Source: Photobacterium gaetbulicola Gung47 (GTDB lineage Bacteria; Pseudomonadota; Gammaproteobacteria; Enterobacterales; Vibrionaceae). From it: a DNA stretch of 64,000 nt. The translations under genes and the position numbers were made by a program. The stretch lies in assembly GCA_000940995.1 (NCBI GenBank), contig CP005974.1:2666001-2730000 (forward strand), given 5' to 3'. The notes under the pieces were generated by a model. The model had not been told where the DNA came from. It worked only from the letters and a program-made list of their open reading frames with translations, and made no database searches. Below, piece by piece: positions 54,582-63,598 of the stretch. How positions within the stretch are numbered: the stretch's first letter is position 1; every line of letters starts with the position of its first letter.

Positions 54582-55214
54582 TTAGTCGTTTACCAATTCA
54601 ACCGCTTCACGCACCAAACGACCGATTTCTTCCCAATCACCGTTTTCAATCAACGTTGGCGCTACCATCCAGGTACCGCCACAGCAAATAACACGATCAA
54701 TCGCGAGATAGTCACGTACGTTTGCCTTGCCGATACCGCCGGTTGGCATAAAGGAGACATCAACGTAAGGCGCTAGCAGTGATTTAACCATATTGATACC
54801 GCCTGACGCTTCTGCCGGGAAGAACTTCAAGAAGGTCAGCCCCATCTCCAGCGCCTGCTCAACCTGGCTTGGGTTATTCACCCCCGGTACCATAGTGATC
54901 CCCTGCAGCTGGCAGTATCGAACCGTATTTGGGTTTAGCCCCGGCGCTACCACAAATTCAGAACCCGCTTCTTTAGCGCGATCGACTTGCTCAGCATTCA
55001 GCACCGTACCCGCACCGATACACATCTGTGGGTAGGCTTCGCGCATCAAACGAATAGCTTCGGCCGCCGCCTCAGTACGAAAAGTCACCTCGGCAACCGG
55101 TAGGCCATTTTCGACAAGGGTTTTAGCCAGAGGCACAGCCTGTGACACATCGTTGATTTGAATAACAGGGATAACTTTGAAGGCTTTAAGTTTCTCGATG
55201 ATCTGCTGAGACAT
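54582..55214 (-). CDS. eda: 2-keto-3-deoxy-6-phosphogluconate aldolase
   Basis: This 210-residue class I aldolase has VAEVTFRTEAA (Glu42), CIGAGTVLNAEQ, and the Schiff-base Lys130 in TFLKFFPAEASGG. It splits KDPG into pyruvate and glyceraldehyde 3-phosphate. It follows kdgK by 31 bases and is the last gene of the cluster, so it may serve this pathway specifically instead of the general Entner-Doudoroff route. The usual length is about 205-215 residues. Confidence 0.96.
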   Translation of the reverse strand: MSQQIIEKLKAFKVIPVIQINDVSQAVPLAKTLVENGLPVAEVTFRTEAAAEAIRLMREAYPQMCIGAGTVLNAEQVDRAKEAGSEFVVAPGLNPNTVRYCQLQGITMVPGVNNPSQVEQALEMGLTFLKFFPAEASGGINMVKSLLAPYVDVSFMPTGGIGKANVRDYLAIDRVICCGGTWMVAPTLIENGDWEEIGRLVREAVELVND

Positions 55215-55245
55215 GTTCAGGTGTTCCTATTTACAATAAATCTAT

Positions 55246-56166
55246 TTACATTAAGTTTTTCATTGCATCGGCCGGAATAATCGCCCCGGGATGCTGGATA
55301 ACAATAGACGCTAACTGGTGGCCCAGCTCGGCAGCAGCAGACTCACTGCCACCACTCAAACGACCAGCCAAGTAGCCTGCGGCAAACGAGTCACCGGCAG
55401 CACAAGTATCAATGACCTTTTCCACTTTATTGGCCGCGATGTAAGACTCATACGGCTGGTCTGACTGCAACTGGCTAACCACCAAGCATGGCTCACTGCC
55501 CCGCTTGATCACCACCTCCTGGCAGCCGAATGATCGGCAGCGGTCGACTATGCTCCCTTGCCCCCAAACCAAGTGGTCATCATCTTCTGTGATCAAGGCA
55601 ATATCGACAAAAGGAAGAACCTGTGAATACCAATACTGGGCTTGCTTGGACGTCCATAGCTGTGGGCGGAAGTTGTTATCAAATAACACTTTGCCCCCCT
55701 TGGCTTTATGTTTGTCCAGCAAAGTAACCAAGGTCGCTTTGGCATCTTCAGCCAAAATCGCCAAGCTGATCCCGCTGATATACAGGGCATCAAAATCATG
55801 GTTTTCAATCGCTTGCTCAAGCGGAGTAAGCCCGCAGGCAAAATAAAATTTCGCCGCACTGTCGTTGCGCCAGTAATGGAAGTGACGCTCGCCGTTTGGC
55901 TCTGTCTCCACCAGGTAAAGGCCCGGCAGTTTATTTTCCAGCTTGCGCACCATAGAGGTATCGATATTTTCCTGCTGCCAAGCATTGAGCATGTCCTGGC
56001 TGATATTGTCGACACCCAATGCCGTAGCGTAACTGACAGCAATATCACGGCTAGTGCCCAAACGAGACAGGTACAGCGCCGTATTTAACGTATCCCCACC
56101 AAATGTCCGTTGTAGCGGTTGGCCGCTAAGCTCGACCATGCACTCACCAAAAAAAGCAATTTTCAC
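55246..56166 (-). CDS. kdgK: 2-keto-3-deoxygluconate kinase
   Basis: This 306-residue PfkB-family kinase opens IAFFGECMVELSG, has FGGDTLNTALYLSRLG near residue 24 and the anion-hole motif DTCAAGDSFAAGYLAG near the C-terminus with the catalytic Asp. It phosphorylates 2-keto-3-deoxygluconate to KDPG, the substrate of eda next door. It is separated from the symporter gene by 100 bases and from eda by 31. KDG specificity is inferred from the pair with eda. Confidence 0.93.
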   Translation of the reverse strand: MKIAFFGECMVELSGQPLQRTFGGDTLNTALYLSRLGTSRDIAVSYATALGVDNISQDMLNAWQQENIDTSMVRKLENKLPGLYLVETEPNGERHFHYWRNDSAAKFYFACGLTPLEQAIENHDFDALYISGISLAILAEDAKATLVTLLDKHKAKGGKVLFDNNFRPQLWTSKQAQYWYSQVLPFVDIALITEDDDHLVWGQGSIVDRCRSFGCQEVVIKRGSEPCLVVSQLQSDQPYESYIAANKVEKVIDTCAAGDSFAAGYLAGRLSGGSESAAAELGHQLASIVIQHPGAIIPADAMKNLM

Positions 56167-56266
56167 ACGGCTACCTTTTTAATTATTCGAACTGTATTTA
56201 AAGCGTAACTGAAGATGCAGGCCTTACATCACAACAAAGGCCTGCATTTTGACGAGTTTCAGAAGA

Positions 56267-57757
56267 TTATTTTGCGGTTACCGGTTGAGCGTCGATCCCT
56301 TGCTCTTCAGGCTTTTCCATCGCTGCGCGCTCGGCATCAAGGATGGCTTGCGCTTCTTCTTTGGTTACTGTGTTTGCAGGAGTTACCAAGCTAACCACCA
56401 CACCGGCCACCAAGGCAGTGGTGACTGATGGGATAACCGGGTTACCCCAGAATGCCGTCCAGTCGGCGTTAAACATCACAGAGAATGACGCTGCTGATGC
56501 ACCTGCCAAGGTAGCCAGTGCACCCTGCCAGTTGTAGCGGCCCCAGAAGCGACCCAGCATACCGCACACGAACATGCCTGACATGACTGTCGAAATCATC
56601 TTGGTGATATAGCTGATAATGTCATTCGAAGTCAGGGCGAACAGCAGTGCCAAACCGATACAGATAACCAGTGCGATCCGTGAGTAGGCAACCATCTTGT
56701 CTTTCGATGGGACTTTGCCCGTGAACATGATGTAGATATCACGCAGCAAGATAGAGACCCCGGCAATCGCATCAGAACTTGCACTCGACATGGTTGCTGA
56801 CAGGCCCGCAATCAGAACAATCATGCCGATACCCACAGGCAGCACGGTTGCTGCAACATATGGGAACGCAAAGTTGGCGTTGTTAAGCTCTGGGTTGATC
56901 GCATGGGCTGACATACCGATAACCGCAGGGATGATAGAGAAAAACAAGTACAGTACACCCGACAACACGAACGAGCGGCGAATGGTCGGTACGTCTTTAC
57001 CCGAGTAGATACGCTGGCGGAAAGAAGGGGTTGCCAAGATACCTACACCAACCACCAGTGCCAGAGAGATACCCGGGATCATGCCCAGCTTTTCCAAGCC
57101 GAGGAAACTGACAGACGCAGGCTCCATCGCAGCATACAGGTTATCAAGACCACCAATATGGTTGACCGACAGTACCGCCATCAAAATGAAACCGGCAAAC
57201 AGGATCACGGCCTGAATAGTATCGGTCCAAACTACCGCGGTGTAACCCCCAATCACGACGTAGATAGTAAAGGCAGCGGCGATAATCATCTTAGCGGTGT
57301 TGAGCTCGATGTCTGCAATCCAAGCCAGGTACATACCACCACCAAGGATGTGTGCGCCCAACCAACCGATAGAAGCGGTAAAGATCAGGATACCCACAAC
57401 ATTTTTGACAACCTTGTTGGCGCCTACATAGTAAGCCAGCTCTTCACTCATGGTCATGAAGTTAAGCTTACGCACTGGAGCAAACCAGTAGGCGAGCAGC
57501 AGGATACCCAGAGCACCACCAATACCGTAAAGTGCACCAGCCCAGCCGTTGGCATAACCAAAGCCAACCGCACCCATGCTCGAACCTGTACCCACCATGG
57601 TGGCTACCGTGGTACCTAGTACCAAGAACAGCGGAAGACCACGACCTCCAAGTAGAAAGTCTTCGCCAGATTTCTGGTTACGCGATACAAACCAACCTAA
57701 CCAGATTAAAAAAACCACATACGCACCGAAACCGGTGAGAAAGAGTGTACTGTTCAT
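56267..57757 (-). CDS. Sodium:solute symporter family transporter
   Basis: This protein of about 496 residues has roughly 13 membrane segments. The opening YVVFLIWLGWFVSRNQKSGEDFLLGGRGLP and the early GTGSSMGAVGFGYANG block fit the SSS family. The start is the ATG at 57757, with AGAGGT 5 bases upstream; the longer frame to 57877 adds a hydrophilic leader unlike the family. It probably imports the sugar acid or N-acyl compound handled by the adjacent enzymes. An imperfectly named substrate remains: context suggests N-acetylglucosaminate. Confidence 0.92.
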   Translation of the reverse strand: MNSTLFLTGFGAYVVFLIWLGWFVSRNQKSGEDFLLGGRGLPLFLVLGTTVATMVGTGSSMGAVGFGYANGWAGALYGIGGALGILLLAYWFAPVRKLNFMTMSEELAYYVGANKVVKNVVGILIFTASIGWLGAHILGGGMYLAWIADIELNTAKMIIAAAFTIYVVIGGYTAVVWTDTIQAVILFAGFILMAVLSVNHIGGLDNLYAAMEPASVSFLGLEKLGMIPGISLALVVGVGILATPSFRQRIYSGKDVPTIRRSFVLSGVLYLFFSIIPAVIGMSAHAINPELNNANFAFPYVAATVLPVGIGMIVLIAGLSATMSSASSDAIAGVSILLRDIYIMFTGKVPSKDKMVAYSRIALVICIGLALLFALTSNDIISYITKMISTVMSGMFVCGMLGRFWGRYNWQGALATLAGASAASFSVMFNADWTAFWGNPVIPSVTTALVAGVVVSLVTPANTVTKEEAQAILDAERAAMEKPEEQGIDAQPVTAK

Positions 57758-57830
57758 CCCATACCTCTTATAATCCGTCATTGCTTTTATTTGCTTGGGG
57801 ATAGTCTCTTCACTTACTACCCCATGAGTT

Positions 57831-57845
57831 ACTGAATCATTCAGT
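57831..57845. promoter_or_regulatory. Candidate operator upstream of the symporter gene
   Basis: ACTGAAT-C-ATTCAGT is a perfect 7+1+7 palindrome 74-88 bases before the symporter start. The RpiR-family regulator of the cluster is the obvious candidate to bind it, but this is not shown. Confidence 0.45.
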
Positions 57846-57859
57846 ATTTTGCTTTTTTC

Positions 57860-57885
57860 AGGTTGGTACTTTGCCAACCTTTTTT
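57860..57885 (+). terminator. Plus-oriented hairpin with T run
   Basis: AGGTTGG pairs with CCAACCT around TACTTTG, then TTTTT on the plus strand. All nearby genes are on minus, where no T run follows. It may mark the end of a short plus-strand transcript. Confidence 0.5.
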
Positions 57886-58023
57886 CTTTGGCCTTTCGGC
57901 TCTATGTCTTTGGCATTTGTTGTAATAGCCCGCCAACTTCCGTTGTGGCATCGCTTGTCAATTGGGCTTCAGCTGGCCCCGCGGCTTGTTTGTTTTATGC
58001 GGGGCCCGAAGATAATGCCTGAA

Positions 58024-58416
58024 TTAACGGCGATCTTCGCGGTAGCACGTCACATCCACCTCAACTTTTACGTCGACGACCAGGTCACATACCATACAGA
58101 TACGCGCTGGTGGGTGCTCACCGAAAAACTCTTTAAACACTTTGTTGAATGACTGGAAGTAACGAGAGTCAGTCAGTACCACTTTTACGTGTACTACGTC
58201 TTCTAGGCCGTAGCCCGCTTCTTCCATAATGTCGACACAGTTCTGAATCGCCAGGCGAGACTGCTCGATGATGCCACCTTCAACCACTTCGCCGTCTGTC
58301 ATTGGTGTTTGACCAGAGACATACAGGAAACCACCCGCCTGAGTTGCACGTGCAAAAGGTAGGTGCTGACCGCCAGTGCCTGTACCGCCTTCGATGCCGT
58401 AGCGTGTGATAGTCAT
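58024..58416 (-). CDS. RidA/YjgF family protein
   Basis: This protein of about 130 residues has the RidA/YjgF layout: LPFARATQAGGFLYVSGQTP at the N-terminal half, VVHVKVVLTDSRYFQSFNKVFKEFFG, and ARICMVCDLVVDVKVEVDV carrying an Arg at the usual catalytic position. RidA proteins hydrolyse enamines/imines released by PLP-dependent deaminases. The ATG at 58416 has GGAG about 9 bases upstream. It lies 53 bases after the D-aminoacylase gene, and the PLP enzyme at 61013 would release just such an imine. Confidence 0.93.
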   Translation of the reverse strand: MTITRYGIEGGTGTGGQHLPFARATQAGGFLYVSGQTPMTDGEVVEGGIIEQSRLAIQNCVDIMEEAGYGLEDVVHVKVVLTDSRYFQSFNKVFKEFFGEHPPARICMVCDLVVDVKVEVDVTCYREDRR

Positions 58417-58469
58417 AATTTCTTTCTCCAACGTTGTGTTACTTAGTTCAATTTGCTGTCACAGGAGGT

Positions 58470-59909
58470 TTAGTCCTGATGACGGTATAAGAAACGGCCA
58501 TGGCGGTTAGTACTCACCTGCCCGTTTTGATAACTGATGCAGCCATTGACCATGACCACGTCAATCCCTTTCGCTGCTGCAATCGGATTTTCGAAACTTG
58601 CAACATCGATAATGGTGTTCGGGTCAAACATCACGATATCGGCATAAGCCCCTTCGCGAATTTCTCCCCGGTCTTTAAGGCAGTAGCGCTTGGCCGACAT
58701 GCCTGTCATTTTGTGAATCGCCTGGCCCAGTGAGAACAACTGGCGTTCACGGCTGTAATAGCCCAGCACCCGTGGAAAGGAGCCCCACAAACGAGGGTGT
58801 GGGTGCGGGTCATTCGGCAGGCCATCGGAGCCCACCATGGTTAATCGGTATTTCAGTACCCGCTCGACATCGGCTTCGTCCATGCAGTGGTACACCGCGC
58901 CGGCTGGCTGAAGTTGCTTGGCCGCCTCCATCAGGGGCAGGTTCATATCTTCAGCAATTTGCTTGAGCATTTTTCCTGCGTGTTCAGGGTGCGTCTCTGA
59001 CCAGGTAATGAAGATATCGATTTCGTCGGTGACCTGATTGAGATCGAGTGTCGACGAGCTCGCCGAATAGGGGTAGCAATCACAAGCAACATCTTGGTGC
59101 TTGGCTGTTTTTTCCATTACATTAAGCACTTCAACTGTGCGTCCCCAGTTACCGGCACCAGCACATTTGAGGTGAGAAATCACCACTGGCACCTTGCCAT
59201 GCTTACCGGTGGCAAAGGCTTCTTTCATCGCCTCGAGGATCTGCTCGAACTCGGTCCGCATATGGGTGGTATAGATCCCGTCAAACTCGGCCAGCTCCTC
59301 AGCAAGGGCCATCACTTCCTCTGTCGGCGCTTGTTTGGCTGAGGCATAAGCCAAGCCAGAGCTTAAACCTAAAGCGCCCTGCTCCATCGCCTCGTGCAGC
59401 TTGGCTTTCATCGCTGCAATTTCATCGCTGGACGCTGCACGATACAAATCATCCATCTCGTTGTTGCGCAGTGTGGTATGGCCCACCAGCGCAGCAACAT
59501 TGACAGCAGGCTCTGCTGCCGTGACGGCCTCGGCATAGGAAGCGAATGTCGGGTATTTAAAGTCTTGCTGCTTGCCCAGCAGGTTCATCGGATCCGGCGG
59601 ATCACCGGCCAGCGTTGCTGGTGAGGCACTGATCCCGCAGTTACCAACGATGACGCTGGTGACACCTTGGCTGATCTTCGGCAAACAGTCGGGATAACGG
59701 ATCACATTGGTATCGTCATGGGTGTGCACATCGATAAAACCCGGCGCTAACGCCTTGCCATGGCCATCGATGATCTGTGAGGCTTCGCACCCGGCTAAAT
59801 CCCCTATGGCTGCAATACGATCCCCTGTAATAGCAACATCGGCGTTGTAAGGCTCACTACCCGAGCCATCAACAACTTGAACATTTCGGAAAACGGTATC
59901 GAACTGCAT
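58470..59909 (-). CDS. D-aminoacylase family amidohydrolase
   Basis: This 479-residue zinc amidohydrolase has FIDVHTHDD (His62, His64) and GNCGIS (Cys91), the metal ligands of the N-acyl-D-amino-acid deacylase family. HTTLRNNEMDD, DCYPYSASSSTLDLNQ and VGSDGLPNDPHPHPRLWG are further family blocks. Family members cut N-acyl-D-amino acids, but the operon suggests N-acetyl-D-glucosaminate as the real substrate. It lies 66 bases after the regulator gene; a nested inverted repeat sits in that gap. Confidence 0.92.
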   Translation of the reverse strand: MQFDTVFRNVQVVDGSGSEPYNADVAITGDRIAAIGDLAGCEASQIIDGHGKALAPGFIDVHTHDDTNVIRYPDCLPKISQGVTSVIVGNCGISASPATLAGDPPDPMNLLGKQQDFKYPTFASYAEAVTAAEPAVNVAALVGHTTLRNNEMDDLYRAASSDEIAAMKAKLHEAMEQGALGLSSGLAYASAKQAPTEEVMALAEELAEFDGIYTTHMRTEFEQILEAMKEAFATGKHGKVPVVISHLKCAGAGNWGRTVEVLNVMEKTAKHQDVACDCYPYSASSSTLDLNQVTDEIDIFITWSETHPEHAGKMLKQIAEDMNLPLMEAAKQLQPAGAVYHCMDEADVERVLKYRLTMVGSDGLPNDPHPHPRLWGSFPRVLGYYSRERQLFSLGQAIHKMTGMSAKRYCLKDRGEIREGAYADIVMFDPNTIIDVASFENPIAAAKGIDVVMVNGCISYQNGQVSTNRHGRFLYRHQD

Positions 59910-59939
59910 GAAACTTCCTTCTTTATGACGCTAATTCTG

Positions 59940-59975
59940 CACAACCGTTAATCCGAACTGTTCGGACAGGTTGTG
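59940..59975. repeat. Nested inverted repeat before the D-aminoacylase gene
   Basis: CACAACC/GGTTGTG forms an outer pair of arms and TCCGAA/TTCGGA an inner pair around CTG. It lies between the regulator stop and the aminoacylase start, on minus, and may be an operator or an mRNA processing hairpin. No T run follows. Confidence 0.5.
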
Positions 59976-60848
59976 TTAATCGCCGAGAGGCTGTCTATCC
60001 TCTCCACCACGATGACTGTCTAATGCCAGTTTCAAGCGGCGCAGCTTATCGCGGGTCCGGCGTTTATGGCTCAAGGCCAACTCCGTTGACAGCACATCGA
60101 TCAACGCCATCATGGCGTAACGTGATGCCGACGGTTTGTAGATAAAATCGGTCTCTTTGGTGACAACCGGCAGAACCAAATCACTGACCTCAGCCAGCGG
60201 TGATTCCTTAGGCGTTATGGCTATCACCTTCAAACCATATTGTTTGGCAATCGATGCCGGCTCTACCACTTCTGGCGTGTAACCGGTCGCGGAAATCACC
60301 ACCATCACATCATTGGCATCGGCAGTGGAAGCCACCATTCTCGCCAACAGGCCATCGTTGTAGGCCGTAACCGGGTAGCCGAGGCGGAACAAGCGAAACT
60401 GCAGTTCCTGCGACAACATGGTTGAGCCACCACCCATACCAATGGCCAAAATTTGTCGGGCGTTCTGCAGCATATCTACTGCAGAAGCCACATCCTGCTC
60501 GTTGACCACTTTGCGGTTTATGTTGATCACATTTTTGATCGACTCATAAACCCCTTGGATCCCCGACTGATCCGGCGACTCATGAATGAATCGCTGACCG
60601 ATGGCAAGTGACTGAGCTAATTTCAGCTTCAGATCCCGCACATTCTTACAGCCAACCGCTTTGGCAAAGCGGGTAATGGTTGCCTCACTCACTCCGGCTT
60701 CTTCGGCCATTTGAGTAATGCTGTAACCCGATGCTGCGGCCAAATCATCAATCACCAACATGGCGACTTTCTTCTCAGCATCCCGCAATTGCGAGAAGCG
60801 CTCGGTAATTCTTGAAACAATATCGACTTCGATAGTCACGGCTTTCAC
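59976..60848 (-). CDS. MurR/RpiR family transcriptional regulator
   Basis: This 290-residue protein has an N-terminal RpiR helix-turn-helix (about residues 37-67; YSITQMAEEAGVSEATITRFAKAVG) and a C-terminal SIS domain (about 125-250; LAIGMGGGSTMLSQELQFRLF, VVISATGYTPE) that binds a phosphosugar or similar effector. It is the first gene of the minus-strand catabolic unit and is divergent from the PLP enzyme gene, which suggests that it controls both. A repressor or activator role is not distinguishable. Confidence 0.92.
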   Translation of the reverse strand: MKAVTIEVDIVSRITERFSQLRDAEKKVAMLVIDDLAAASGYSITQMAEEAGVSEATITRFAKAVGCKNVRDLKLKLAQSLAIGQRFIHESPDQSGIQGVYESIKNVININRKVVNEQDVASAVDMLQNARQILAIGMGGGSTMLSQELQFRLFRLGYPVTAYNDGLLARMVASTADANDVMVVISATGYTPEVVEPASIAKQYGLKVIAITPKESPLAEVSDLVLPVVTKETDFIYKPSASRYAMMALIDVLSTELALSHKRRTRDKLRRLKLALDSHRGGEDRQPLGD

Positions 60849-61012
60849 CTTTCTCTCGACAGGGCAAATAGTAATTTCAGGGCAGGTTCAAAACAGTGAG
60901 AAACAGCACAAATCGCTCAGCAATGTTTGATACTTTCTAACACCAATAATATTATCACCATGCTAAAACGCAGTAATAACAAGCCCTGAGAGCTATGTTA
61001 GGAGAATAATAA

Positions 61013-62287
61013 ATGACCCAAGCAAATAAAAAGCATGTTAGTAAATACCAAGATATTCATCACAAAAAATTTCCCGTAGGTACCAAAGGGATATGGGTGG
61101 ATGAAAAAACGGAGGGAAAATACAGCCTAATTAACGAAGAAATCAGCCTGCCTGCAGCCGTTATCAAGCAGCAGTCGATTGATAACAACCTAAACTGGAT
61201 GCAACAGTTTGCCGAGCACCACAACGTCAAACTGTCTCCACATGGCAAGACAACCATGACACCCGCATTCTTTGAGCAGCAGCTTGAAGCTGGCGCTTGG
61301 GGTCTGACTGTCGCCACGGCCCCACATGCCGAAGTGGCAGCATCAGCTGGTGCCAAACAGATCATGATGGCCAATCAATTGGTGGGTAAGGCCAACATGG
61401 CAATCATCAAGCGTCTTCTAACCCAGCATGACGTGACATTCTATTGCTGTGTGGATTCCAAAGAGAATGCCGACCAACTGTCTGCGTTCTTTGCTGGCAC
61501 CGGCGTTACCGTACATGCGCTGATCGAATTTGGGGTTGAAGGCGGTCGTTGCGGTTGCCGTACTCCGCAGCAGGTTGTTTCACTGGCCCAACACATCGAT
61601 AGCCTAGATGGGATTTGCCTGGCCGGTATTGAAGTGTATGAAGGGGTGATCCACGGCGACAATGCCGAACAAGCTATCCGTGAATTCTTGGCAACTACCG
61701 TCAAGACGGTCGAACAGCTAAAGGAAGAGGGATTAATCGCACTTGATAGCCCTATCGTGACTGGCGCAGGCTCTGCTTGGTATGACGTTGTGGCTGAGAG
61801 TTTTGCCCAGTGCCAACACCTATTGGCAATCATCCGCCCTGGCTGTTACCTCATCCACGATACCGGGATCTACCAAGATGCCCAAAAAAATGTCATGGCA
61901 AGGGCGCAAGTAAACCAAGGTTATGCCTGTGATTTGGGTGGCGATCTTGAATCGGCACTGGAAGTGTGGGCGTATGTGATTTCCCGTCCGGAACTAAACA
62001 AAGCAGTGATCGGCCTTGGCAAGCGTGATGTGGCGTTTGATGCAGGTCTGCCTATTCCAGAGCGGGGCTACCGCAATGGCGAGCAGATTGAAGTGAAGGG
62101 GTTGGAAGCCACTGCGATTATGGATCAGCACACGTTTGTCACCGTTCCCGACGGCTACGACCTGCGTGTTGGCGATGTAATTGCATTTTCTACCTCACAT
62201 CCATGCCTGACTTTTGATAAGTGGAAATACATCTGCATTGCCGATGGAGATTACCAAGTCTCTCGGTTGGTAGAAACCCGCTTCTAA
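61013..62287 (+). CDS. PLP-dependent deaminase, D-serine-deaminase/D-threonine-aldolase-like
   Basis: This 424-residue enzyme has the alanine-racemase-type N-terminal barrel with the PLP lysine in SPHGKTTMTP (Lys79), VATAPHAEVAASAGAKQI and HALIEFGVEGGRCGCR, and a C-terminal DSD1-like metal-binding domain with TSHPCLTFDKWK. Family members include D-threonine aldolase, DSD1 D-serine dehydratase and D-glucosaminate dehydratase, which forms 2-keto-3-deoxygluconate and ammonia. The neighbours kdgK and eda fit the last option best. AGGAG lies 9 bases before the ATG, and a hairpin follows the stop. Confidence 0.88.
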   Translation: MTQANKKHVSKYQDIHHKKFPVGTKGIWVDEKTEGKYSLINEEISLPAAVIKQQSIDNNLNWMQQFAEHHNVKLSPHGKTTMTPAFFEQQLEAGAWGLTVATAPHAEVAASAGAKQIMMANQLVGKANMAIIKRLLTQHDVTFYCCVDSKENADQLSAFFAGTGVTVHALIEFGVEGGRCGCRTPQQVVSLAQHIDSLDGICLAGIEVYEGVIHGDNAEQAIREFLATTVKTVEQLKEEGLIALDSPIVTGAGSAWYDVVAESFAQCQHLLAIIRPGCYLIHDTGIYQDAQKNVMARAQVNQGYACDLGGDLESALEVWAYVISRPELNKAVIGLGKRDVAFDAGLPIPERGYRNGEQIEVKGLEATAIMDQHTFVTVPDGYDLRVGDVIAFSTSHPCLTFDKWKYICIADGDYQVSRLVETRF

Positions 62288-62375
62288 CTCGGCATCAATC
62301 GTACCTCTAGGGCTATCCCCTTAGAGAAGGCGCTTCGCCACGTTCGTTTTCTAGCCTTCGCGGCGATGATATTTC

Positions 62376-62401
62376 AGGCAGCAATAAGCCTATTGCTGCC
62401 T
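62376..62401 (+). terminator. Possible terminator of the PLP enzyme gene
   Basis: AGGCAGCAATA pairs with TATTGCTGCCT (11 bases) around AGCC. It is followed by ATTCATTC, so the T tract is weak. Confidence 0.6.
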
Positions 62402-62537
62402 ATTCATTCACACGCACAACATAATCGTCTAATACCCTGTTTTTTATAGGGTTTACTATCAAAAAACTTTGCCTGACAAATCAAGGTGTGTATTATCACT
62501 GCGTCATTTCACGTGCCACAAAGGATTAGGCCTGTTT

Positions 62538-62741
62538 ATGAATTTTACTTACCTCATCGAAGGCACGCTATTTGCCTTGATCGTACTGCTCCTTGGCTTG
62601 GCTGGCGGTTCTTTCTTTACCATGGCGACGCTGAAGCGCCCTGCTGAAGGGAGTAGCCTGGTTGAATCTCGCATCGAATTCGGGTTCTACGGTGTGGCCA
62701 GCTTGGTTTTTGCTGGATTGCTCACCGGTATCCTCTGCTGA
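62538..62741 (+). CDS. Small membrane protein, 67 residues
   Basis: This 67-residue protein has two hydrophobic helices (LIEGTLFALIVLLLGLAGGSFF and FYGVASLVFAGLLTGIL) joined by a charged loop. It starts at the ATG at 62538, with AGG 7 bases upstream; a longer frame to 62469 is less likely. I do not recognise a named family. It is transcribed alone between the PLP enzyme and the convergent VOC gene. Confidence 0.7.
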   Translation: MNFTYLIEGTLFALIVLLLGLAGGSFFTMATLKRPAEGSSLVESRIEFGFYGVASLVFAGLLTGILC

Positions 62742-62766
62742 TTTCTCTCACTGCCGCCTATCACGC

Positions 62767-63150
62767 TTAGGCTTGGTATAATTCCAGCGGCAGTCCATCC
62801 GGGTCTTGAAAGAACGTATACGTTTTTCCTGTATATTCATCGATACGGATTGGCTCCACTTCTACTCCTCTCGATTCAAGATACTCTGACACCCGTTCAA
62901 CGGAGTCGACCACAAACGCCAAATGGCGTAACCCTCGTGCCTCTGGGAAACTTGGTCTTTCCGGCGGATTCGGAAAAGAAAACAGCTCTATCTGACTGTT
63001 GTCGGGCAGTTGCAAGTCCAGCTTCCATGAATCTCGTGCTTCGCGGTAATGCTCAGCCAACACTTTCAATCCCAAGATGTCGACATAGAAGGCTCTTGAC
63101 CTTGAGTAGTCTGAGCAGATAATCGCGGCATGGTGTATCGCCTTTAACAT
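62767..63150 (-). CDS. VOC family protein (YaeR/glyoxalase I-like)
   Basis: This 127-residue vicinal-oxygen-chelate protein has HHAAIICSDYSRSRAFYVDILG at the N-terminus, LRHLAFVVDSVE in the middle and YTFFQDPDGLPLELYQ at the end. The His and Glu positions match the metal ligands of the fold. It may be a glyoxalase or dioxygenase-like enzyme; the substrate is not known. It is single-gene and convergent with the small membrane protein gene. Confidence 0.9.
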   Translation of the reverse strand: MLKAIHHAAIICSDYSRSRAFYVDILGLKVLAEHYREARDSWKLDLQLPDNSQIELFSFPNPPERPSFPEARGLRHLAFVVDSVERVSEYLESRGVEVEPIRIDEYTGKTYTFFQDPDGLPLELYQA

Positions 63151-63492
63151 AAATAACCTTTAATAATCATCTTATTGTTACTATCTCACCCCTCCCCCCA
63201 CAACGCAATGGACAGAATACCCATACCTTAGCCGTAAAACAGCCAAGGTATCTACCCATGCAAAAAAGTGCATTATTTTTGCCTGCAAGGTATTTACAAC
63301 ACAGTTTTTTATTTATATGTTGTAAGTGACTTCGATACTTATGTTCAGGAAAACGCCGTGTTTCATTTCGCTAATCAAACAACTTGCCAACGCCCAGTTT
63401 GCAAACCTGTTATGACTACAGGCGGAACATTCGTATCGCATAATATTATTGCTGCTATTCTAGTGATTATTAACTAGGCTGGCGGCTATTCA

Positions 63493-63513
63493 CCCGTCAG
63501 CCAGGCTGACGGG
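63493..63513. promoter_or_regulatory. Palindrome upstream of brnQ
   Basis: CCCGTCAGCC-A-GGCTGACGGG is a perfect 10+1+10 palindrome 86-106 bases before the brnQ start. It could be an operator or part of a leader structure. The rest of the 448-base interval (63151-63598) shows no gene I can support; a frame at 63268-63477 has no family features. Confidence 0.5.
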
Positions 63514-63598
63514 GAGCAATGTCTTTACCCACCTGTTTTTCTTCAGCCTTTCTGACGGTCCATAACAATAACTGATGTCTATTAGAGGACTTGTCCGA

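Noticed and set aside
57975..58006. GGCCCCGC/GCGGGGCC hairpin as terminator of the ridA gene
   Set aside because: The stem is good but the loop is 16 bases and no T run follows in either direction, so termination is not supported.
63268..63477. A 69-residue plus-strand frame before brnQ
   Set aside because: No ribosome site, no recognisable features and uneven composition; it reads like non-coding leader sequence.
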